64,000 nt of DNA from Rhizobium sp. Root1212 (GTDB lineage: Bacteria; Pseudomonadota; Alphaproteobacteria; Rhizobiales; Rhizobiaceae): assembly GCF_001424985.1 (NCBI RefSeq), contig NZ_LMDA01000001.1:815599-879598 (forward strand), written 5' to 3'. Made by a program: the position numbers and the translations under genes. Shown here piece by piece: positions 58,501 through 64,000 of this stretch. Under the pieces are notes generated by a model, which worked only from the letters and a program-made list of their open reading frames with translations, was not told the DNA's origin and searched no databases. Positions within the stretch are counted from its first letter, which is position 1. Each line of letters begins with the position of its first letter.

Positions 58501-61500
58501 CGCCTGACAGAAGACGACTGGGCCATTCATGCCGTTGCTCGCAGCCGCAAGCCGGTGTCGCGCAACGAGGCGGTTCCGGCGCTTGCCGGCCTTGCCGCGA
58601 CGGGTACGGTGCTGCCGGCCCGCGCCTATGAAACCGCGCGCCAGTTCGGTCTCGATTACGGCCCGCATTTCCAGCTGATGGCCAAGGCCGTCACCTATGG
58701 CGACCGTTTCATCGACGTGGAGCTGAAGGCACCGGCGGACGCCGGCCATCCCTTCATCCGCTACAGCCTCAACCCGATTTCCGTCGATGCCACCTTCCAC
58801 GGGTTGGTGGCGCTCTTCGACCGGCTTTCCGGGGATGCCGGCGGCGCACCCTATATTCCGGTGCGTTTCGGCTCGGTCCGTGTCCTGGATTCCGGTGAGA
58901 CGATCGCCCGCGCGATCGTCGAGATCGAGCGCGTCAGCGCCAATTCGATCAAAGCGAAGTTCCGCTTCTACGGCAAGGACGGCAAGATCATCGCAGCCTT
59001 CGACGACTGCCGCTTCCGCCGCACCTATCTGCGCCAGCAGAAGACGCTGGATATGCTGTCGTTCCACTACGAGGCCGTGCCTTCGCAGCTTTCGGCGCGG
59101 AAGCCCGTCGCACTGCCGCTGCCGTTGATGACCCCGTCCGACGAGGGTGGCATCGACAACACGACGCTGCTGCTCAATGCCGCGATCTACCGCGCCTGCC
59201 ACGAGATCGCGCTGAAGCTTGCCAAGGGCAAGACCAAGATCGATCCGCGCGCCCTGCCCGGCGATTTTGCTTTCCGTTGTTTCCTGGCGAACTGTCTTTA
59301 CATTCTCGAGGATGCCGGCTTCGGCGAGCACAAGGCCAGCGAATGGATCATTCAGCCGGAATACGCCCTGCCTGACGTCGCCGACATCCTCAAGGAAGTC
59401 TATGGCGAACGTTCCGAACGCGTGGTCGAGGCCGTTCTGATCAACGATGCCTATGCCGAAGCACTGGAGCGTATCGACGCCCTTCACGCCGCCGAAAAGG
59501 CCGGCATCGAGGAAGACGCGCATTCGCCCGCCTTCATCAGCGAAGCGACGCTCGATCATCAGGCCGTGCATTCGCCGGCAACACGGGCGCGGGCCGAGCT
59601 GGTGCTGGCGGCCGTCGAAACGGCGCTGACCTCTGCCGGGACGACCAAGAGCCTGCGCATTGTCGAGGCCGGGACTGTTTCGCCCGCCTTCTCGCGCAGC
59701 CTCGCCAATCTGGCCGCCCGCCATCAGGCGGTGCTGGCGATCGTCGAGCCGCGGGAAAACGCCCAGCGCAACCTCGAAATCGCCTTCGAGGACGACGCCC
59801 ATGTTCACGTCCTGAAGAAGGACGAGATCGCCGATATTCCGGCCTTCGACCTGCTGGTCAGTGCCTCGGGTTCGGTCTTCAGCCTGATCGACGAAGACAC
59901 TGCGCTGCGCGGCGTGATCCGGGAGAAGCTGCGCTCCGGCGGCGGCCTCGTCATGGCGGCCAACGCGCCTACCATGTTCAGCGATTTCGCATTCGGCCTG
60001 ACCGAAAACTGGTTTGCCCGCAGCCAGGCCGTCGAATTCCCGGTCGGCCGGCTGGCGACTACCAGCCAGTGGCAGAAGTGCCTCGACGATCTCGGCCTGC
60101 GCAACGTCACAGTCGAGGATCGCGAAATCGCCTATGGCAACATCATCGCCATCGAAGCGCAGAGCGGCTTGACCGAACCCGCCGTTGCCGATGAGACCGC
60201 AGCCTCCGCCGATCCGGTGCTGTTGCTGCATGGCGGCGCGACAGTGGTGACGCCAGCTGAAAACCTCATCCCCGTCGCGCTTGCCGGCGAACTCGACGAT
60301 GACAAAGCGCGCCTCGCAGCGGCCTTTGCCGCGCTGCATGGCAAGCCGGTCCGGGCGATCTATGTCGCATCGGCGGCATCTGCCGATACGCTTTCCGATT
60401 CGAACGCACTCCAGAGCGAAGTCCTGTCGCTCAGCGCCTTCGCCGAAGCTATTCGCACCTTCTACAACGGTACGGAACCCGCAACCCATCCGCGGCTGGC
60501 GCTCGTCCTGCCGGGCGGCGCGCCGGTGACGGCTGGCAAGGCTGGAAATGCCGTCAACAGCGGCCTCTGGACCTTCGCCCGCGTATTGCAAAACGAATAC
60601 GACATGGTCGACATCCATTGCCTGGATGTGACGGGCGACGCTTCCGTTGGCATTTCCGCAGCCCTTGCCGCGCTCGACCAGACGAACGGCAATCGCGAAT
60701 GGCTGGTGGACGCCGAGACCGGCGCACTCAGCGAACTACGCGCCGTGCCCGGCCCCGTCGGCAAGGCCTTGCGTCGCACCCGCGATTTCAAGGCCGCGAC
60801 CATTCGCCAGCAGGTCAGCTCGCAGGTCGGCAGCATCGTCTGGGAAGAGGCCAATATTCCAACGGCTGGCCCCGGCGAGATCGTCGTCGCCGTTGCCGCG
60901 ACCGGTCTCAACTTCCGCGATGTGATGTGGGCCATGGGCCTGCTGCCGGAAGAAGCGCTGGAAGACGGCTTTGCCGGCGCGACCATCGGCATGGAGCTTT
61001 CCGGCCATGTCGTTGCCGTCGGCAGCGGCGTTACCGATCTCTTCATCGGTGATGCGGTCATGGCGATCGCGCCGGCCGCTTTCTCCACCCATGCCGTCGT
61101 TTCCCGCTCGGGCGTCGCGCGCCTGCCGGAAAACATCAGCCCCGTTGCAGCCGCCACCGTGCCGGTCGCCTTCCTCACGGCCTATTACGCCCTGATGGAA
61201 CTTGGCCGTATGCGGCCCGGCGAGACAGTGCTGATCCACGGCGCGGCCGGCGGTGTCGGCCTTGCCGCACTGCAGATTGCCAAGCTCGCCGGCGCCACCG
61301 TGATCGCCACGGCCGGCACGCGCGAAAAACGCCGCTTCGTCAAGATGCTCGGCGCCGACCATGTCTTCGATAGCCGCACGCTCGCCTTCGTCGATGACGT
61401 GCGCAGCGTAACCAATGGCGAAGGCGTCGATCTGGTGCTGAACTCGCTGTTTGCCGAAGCGATGGAAAAGAGCCTGGAGCTGGTCAAGCCCTTCGGCCGC

Positions 61501-63018
61501 TTCCTTGAACTCGGCAAGCGCGACTACTATGCCGACAGCAAGATCGGGCTTCGGCCTTTCCGCCGCAATATCAGCTATTTCGGCATCGATGCCGACCAGC
61601 TGCTGGTCAATGCGCCGGAGCTGACGAAGAAGATCTTCACCGAAATCGGCACCCTCTTCGAAGAGGGCAAGCTCGTGCCGCTGCCCTACCGCGCCTTCCA
61701 TTTCGACGAGATCGGCAATGCCTTCCGGCTGATGCAGAATGCCGGCCATATCGGCAAGATCGTCGTCGTGCCGCCGGTTTCCGGCAAGGATGAGATCGCA
61801 AAGCATGCCGGCGACCGGCTTGCCATCGCCGATGACGGCGTTCATCTGGTGGTCGGCGGTATCGGCGGTTTCGGCCTTGCCGCCGCCAACTGGCTGGTGG
61901 AAAAGGGCGCACGTCACATCGCGCTCAGCACCCGCCGCGGCATTGCCGATGCAGAGACGCTGGCCGCCATGGAACGCTGGACGCGCAAGGGTGTTTCGGC
62001 CACCGTGCATGCCTGTGATATCACGGACGAGGCTGCGGCTGCCGAACTGCTTGGCAAGCTGCGCGTCATCGGCCCGATCAAGAGCGTCATTCACGCAGCC
62101 ATGGTGCTCGACGATGCGCTGATCACCAACCTCGATCGCGCCCGCAACAAGCCAGTCATCGACGTCAAGGCCAAGGGCGCCGCCGTGCTCGACCGCCTGA
62201 CGCGCGCCGACAAGCTCGACCGCTTCATCCTGTTCTCCTCGGCAACGACGCTGGTCGGCAATCCGGGCCAGGGCAACTATGTCGCGGCAAACGGCTATCT
62301 CGAAGGCCTGGCGCGGTCGCGCCGCGCCGAGGGGCTTCCCGCCCTTGCCATCGGCTTTGGCGCGATTGCCGATGCCGGCTATCTCACCCAGAACGCTGAC
62401 GTCAACGAGCTGCTTTCCAAGCGCATCGGCAAGACCGCGCTGAAGGCGCAGGCGGCGCTTGCGCAGGTGGAAGCCTATATCCGCTCCGATCCGGGCACCG
62501 TCGATGCGGCGGTGGCGATGGTTTCCGAGCTGGATTGGGCCGCGGCCCGCAATCTGCCGGTCGTGCGCAATGCCCTGTTCGAGGTCATCCTGCGCAGCGC
62601 CGACCAGAACACCCAGGGCGGCGATGGCCGCGAGCTGGATCTGGTGGCGATGATCGAAGGCAAGTCGCCGCAGGAAGCCGAAGACATGCTCTTCGATCTG
62701 GTGGCCGGCGAGATCGCCGCGATCCTGCGCGTTTCGAAGGATACGGTCTCGCGCAACAAGGTCCTCAAGGAAATCGGCCTCGACAGCCTGATGGCGGTGG
62801 AACTCGGCATCAGCTTCCAGCAGAATACCGGTTTCGACATGCCGCTTAGCGGCGTGGCCGACAACACCACGGTCGGCGACGTGGCGCGCAAGCTCTATGA
62901 AAAGGTCAGCAAGCGCGACCAGGGCGGCGCTGATGACGACGATGCCGGCGACAACCGGATGGTCAGCGAGCTGGCGCAGCGCCACGGCCTGGATGCGGAA
63001 AAGGCAGTGAGCCAATGA
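55534..63018 (+). CDS. rkpA: multidomain type I fatty acid/polyketide synthase RkpA
   Basis: A 2,494-aa cytosolic synthase. KS is at 1-430, with catalytic Cys171 (DTACSSS), His306 (VEGHGTG) and His344 (NIGHTEP). AT is at about 525-830, with Ser617 in GHSVGE. DH is at about 905-1180, with His921 in HVVDGKAILPG. A middle region at about 1190-1750 looks like a degenerate methyltransferase/structural module. ER is at about 1770-2090 (HGAAGGVGLAALQIA near 1902). KR is at about 2095-2290 (GGIGGFGLAA near 2108, Tyr2249 in GNYVAANGYLEG). ACP has Ser2418 in GLDSLMAVEL. It would make a fully reduced acyl chain for the capsule lipid anchor or carrier. The start ATG at 55534 has a weak ribosome-binding site; a TTG at 55528 is possible. 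It overlaps rkpG by ATGA. Confidence 0.95.
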   Translation: MTVEIIGRACVAPGADSPQALFRLLRQGKCTVSSIPFDRWDLARFWHPSQGIPGKTYTFAAGVLDSIYNFDPAAFGMSQREAMHMDPQQRVLLQLAWQALEDANISIPSLHGENVGVYIGASSLDHANLTAQDPAAAGPYFMTGNTLSIVSNRISHIFGLSGPSMTIDTACSSSLVALDQAIRALNAGEIDTAIVGGINILAHPLSFVGFAQARMLSPEGLCRAYDNDGAGYVRAEGGVVFVLRRSDRARQEKDRSYAKIVATGVNSAGRTNGISLPSRESQANLLRAIYDGNNIDANQVAFVEGHGTGTKVGDPAEVWSIGTVIGANRRAPVPIGSIKSNIGHTEPASGLFGMLKAVMALENNYLPASLHFDTPNDNIDFDGLNVRVTANPIELLRGKRARLAGVNSFGFGGANAHVVISDPDPIQDERSRNNATGHVFLASAHTESSLTELLKSYKATFARASRDEARSVIAASGANRTLMRHRFAARSDNPDDIVRAIASYLENPSADIGEVGEAVTKDAKVAFVFSGNGSQWAGMGVEAFRENLHFRQCFTSVSALFKFHADISLIDLLNDPELDRKLADTKIAQPLLFAVQAALSDSLVAMGIKPTAVFGHSVGEIAAAYAAGILSLVDAVSIVAKRSLHQDLLAGQGTMAAAMLGPEPAMEFAKARGLDSICVAAINAHNSVTLSGPANEISAFRDAARKAKIPAQILDINYPFHHPIIDQAKKAFLADIPDIAPRRSELAYISTVTGERLDGTQLDPDYWWKNVREPVRFQAATEAAIELGCTLFVEISPRPILGSYLKETIKQATVTGMVVPTLSRDAGEKGQDPVSRSMARAIANGAAFDGARLFGRRNAHVRLPNLPFELTELRPASTSDTIDLFGGNGASYTLNGWRADPNGGSWKNHIDAHLFPDLAEHVVDGKAILPGSGFIEIAVSAAQQYYGTSEVEITNLEIVRPLELSDSRLMELSTLISPETGDIEIRSRERLTEDDWAIHAVARSRKPVSRNEAVPALAGLAATGTVLPARAYETARQFGLDYGPHFQLMAKAVTYGDRFIDVELKAPADAGHPFIRYSLNPISVDATFHGLVALFDRLSGDAGGAPYIPVRFGSVRVLDSGETIARAIVEIERVSANSIKAKFRFYGKDGKIIAAFDDCRFRRTYLRQQKTLDMLSFHYEAVPSQLSARKPVALPLPLMTPSDEGGIDNTTLLLNAAIYRACHEIALKLAKGKTKIDPRALPGDFAFRCFLANCLYILEDAGFGEHKASEWIIQPEYALPDVADILKEVYGERSERVVEAVLINDAYAEALERIDALHAAEKAGIEEDAHSPAFISEATLDHQAVHSPATRARAELVLAAVETALTSAGTTKSLRIVEAGTVSPAFSRSLANLAARHQAVLAIVEPRENAQRNLEIAFEDDAHVHVLKKDEIADIPAFDLLVSASGSVFSLIDEDTALRGVIREKLRSGGGLVMAANAPTMFSDFAFGLTENWFARSQAVEFPVGRLATTSQWQKCLDDLGLRNVTVEDREIAYGNIIAIEAQSGLTEPAVADETAASADPVLLLHGGATVVTPAENLIPVALAGELDDDKARLAAAFAALHGKPVRAIYVASAASADTLSDSNALQSEVLSLSAFAEAIRTFYNGTEPATHPRLALVLPGGAPVTAGKAGNAVNSGLWTFARVLQNEYDMVDIHCLDVTGDASVGISAALAALDQTNGNREWLVDAETGALSELRAVPGPVGKALRRTRDFKAATIRQQVSSQVGSIVWEEANIPTAGPGEIVVAVAATGLNFRDVMWAMGLLPEEALEDGFAGATIGMELSGHVVAVGSGVTDLFIGDAVMAIAPAAFSTHAVVSRSGVARLPENISPVAAATVPVAFLTAYYALMELGRMRPGETVLIHGAAGGVGLAALQIAKLAGATVIATAGTREKRRFVKMLGADHVFDSRTLAFVDDVRSVTNGEGVDLVLNSLFAEAMEKSLELVKPFGRFLELGKRDYYADSKIGLRPFRRNISYFGIDADQLLVNAPELTKKIFTEIGTLFEEGKLVPLPYRAFHFDEIGNAFRLMQNAGHIGKIVVVPPVSGKDEIAKHAGDRLAIADDGVHLVVGGIGGFGLAAANWLVEKGARHIALSTRRGIADAETLAAMERWTRKGVSATVHACDITDEAAAAELLGKLRVIGPIKSVIHAAMVLDDALITNLDRARNKPVIDVKAKGAAVLDRLTRADKLDRFILFSSATTLVGNPGQGNYVAANGYLEGLARSRRAEGLPALAIGFGAIADAGYLTQNADVNELLSKRIGKTALKAQAALAQVEAYIRSDPGTVDAAVAMVSELDWAAARNLPVVRNALFEVILRSADQNTQGGDGRELDLVAMIEGKSPQEAEDMLFDLVAGEIAAILRVSKDTVSRNKVLKEIGLDSLMAVELGISFQQNTGFDMPLSGVADNTTVGDVARKLYEKVSKRDQGGADDDDAGDNRMVSELAQRHGLDAEKAVSQ

Positions 63019-64000
63019 GCAAGAGCGACGACGGCCAGACCGGCTCGAAGATGGCCAGCAGCGTCAAGCAGAACCTGCTGGACCGGATGCGCAACACGCA
63101 TCAATCGTCCGAGCGCAACCGGATGGCACGCACCGAACGGGACGTGCCGCCGCCGGTGCGCCGCAAGCAGACGCGCTTCGAGGACCTACCGGAATACAAG
63201 CAGGTGCTGACCCAGAAGATTGCCGGCGAACAGCTCGGCATCGCCAATCCCTTCTACCGGGAGCACCAGACGGCGGCAGGTGCCACCACCATCATCGACG
63301 GCCGCAAGCTGATCAATTTCGCATCTTACGACTATCTCGGCCTCAACAAGCACCCGCACGTGCTGGCGCAGGCCCATGATACCATCAACACCTTCGGCAT
63401 TTCCGCTTCGGCAAGCCGCCTTGTGGCCGGCGAGCGCCCCGCCCATGCGGAGCTTGAGGAGCGTATCGCCGCCTTTTACGGCGTCGAAGCCTCGGTCTGC
63501 TTCGTCAGCGGCTATCTCACCAATGTCGCCGCCATCAGCTGCCTGATGGGGCCGAAGGACCTCGTCGTCCATGACGAGTTCATCCATAACAGTGCGCTGG
63601 CCGGCATCAAGCTTTCCGGGGCAACGCGCCGCCTGTTCAAGCACAACGACGCCAACGATCTGGAACATGTGCTGCGCACCGTCGCCGGTGATTACCGCCG
63701 CATCCTCGTGATCGTCGAGGGCGTCTATTCCATGGATGGCGATGTCGCCAACCTGCCTGCGATCATGAAGCTGAAGGCCGAATACGGTTTCTGGCTGATG
63801 GTCGACGAGGCCCATTCGCTCGGCATTCTCGGCAAGCGTGGCCGCGGCACCTTCGAGCATTTCGGCATCGATGCCTCGCAGGTCGATATCTGGATGGGAA
63901 CGCTCTCCAAGACGACATCGAGCTGCGGCGGTTATATCGCCGGTAGCGCGGCACTGACCGCCGTTCTCAAGGCGACGGCCGGCGGCTTCGTCTATAGCGT
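63015..64000 (+). CDS. rkpG: RkpG-like alpha-oxoamine synthase family acyltransferase (partial, 3' end outside window)
   Basis: The first 328 codons of a PLP enzyme of the 8-amino-7-oxononanoate synthase/serine palmitoyltransferase type. Visible are NFASYDYLGLNKHPHV, GISASASRLVAGERPAHAEL, HDEFIHNSALAGIKLSG, VEGVYSMDGD, VDEAHSLGILG and the lysine loop GTLSKTTSSCGGYIAGS. A basic N-terminal extension of about 60 residues precedes the fold. It presumably condenses the RkpA-bound acyl chain with an amino acid, as proposed for the S. meliloti rkp-1 pathway. The gene runs off the window. Confidence 0.92.
   Translation, partial: MSKSDDGQTGSKMASSVKQNLLDRMRNTHQSSERNRMARTERDVPPPVRRKQTRFEDLPEYKQVLTQKIAGEQLGIANPFYREHQTAAGATTIIDGRKLINFASYDYLGLNKHPHVLAQAHDTINTFGISASASRLVAGERPAHAELEERIAAFYGVEASVCFVSGYLTNVAAISCLMGPKDLVVHDEFIHNSALAGIKLSGATRRLFKHNDANDLEHVLRTVAGDYRRILVIVEGVYSMDGDVANLPAIMKLKAEYGFWLMVDEAHSLGILGKRGRGTFEHFGIDASQVDIWMGTLSKTTSSCGGYIAGSAALTAVLKATAGGFVYS

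Noticed and set aside
57559..60618. A 1,019-codon open frame antisense to rkpA
   Set aside because: It is the reverse-strand shadow of a GC-rich coding region: composition is His/Arg/Gly-rich, no family resemblance, and rkpA has intact catalytic motifs throughout.

Overview
The window is GC-rich chromosomal DNA of an alphaproteobacterium, almost certainly Rhizobiaceae (Rhizobium/Ensifer/Shinella/Agrobacterium relatives; the genus cannot be fixed from this sequence). Evidence: the block murA - DUF2948 - hisD - UPF0262 - LMW phosphatase - infA - maf - yacG - tRNA-Phe, the lpiA-acvB pair, an rkpU/rkpA/rkpG capsule region, a CtrA-type box before minC, a GAAC-N7-GAAC SOS box and a Rhizobium-type palindromic repeat.

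Layout. 1-3.2 kb (minus): an oligopeptide-type ABC system (binding protein, then a fused double ATPase cut by the window edge), with a divergent XRE-cupin regulator at 3.45 kb. 4.3-7 kb: small housekeeping genes (M15-like peptidase, dtd, WYL regulator, VOC protein, I78-type lipoprotein). 7.1-19.4 kb: a saccharide locus. A peptide-family ABC transporter whose binding protein resembles chitooligosaccharide-binding proteins is followed by a GNAT protein and a GH20 hexosaminidase, then a convergent ROK (NagC-like) repressor, a glucoamylase-like (PF10091) hydrolase and an FAD oxidoreductase that has lost its redox cysteines. 19.4-29.3 kb: a YddA/SbmA-like exporter, a response regulator, a globin, a hybrid histidine kinase, two secreted hypothetical proteins, a DHA2 MFS pump and acvB. 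29.3-34.1 kb: lpiA (mprF-like), then minCDE.

34.5-44.9 kb is a complete selenocysteine island: selD (minus), then fdhA (with an in-frame TGA decoded as Sec and a textbook bacterial SECIS hairpin), fdhB, fdhC, fdhE, selA, selB and tRNA-Sec. Everything needed to make selenophosphate, charge tRNA-Sec, decode UGA and use the product lies within about 10.4 kb. A nitrilase-like gene fragment separates it from tRNA-Phe and the conserved yacG-to-murA block (45.6-51.0 kb).

51.6-53.9 kb holds tRNA-Thr and a run of small poorly characterised genes. One 60-aa gene is driven by a near-consensus promoter whose -10 lies inside a LexA (SOS) operator. From 53.9 kb to the end is the capsule/lipid region: rkpU (outer-membrane polysaccharide export lipoprotein), the 2,494-aa rkpA (KS-AT-DH-pseudoMT-ER-KR-ACP type I synthase) and the start of rkpG (alpha-oxoamine synthase-like acyltransferase).

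All homology calls are by reading motifs and from memory of the families; no database search was run.
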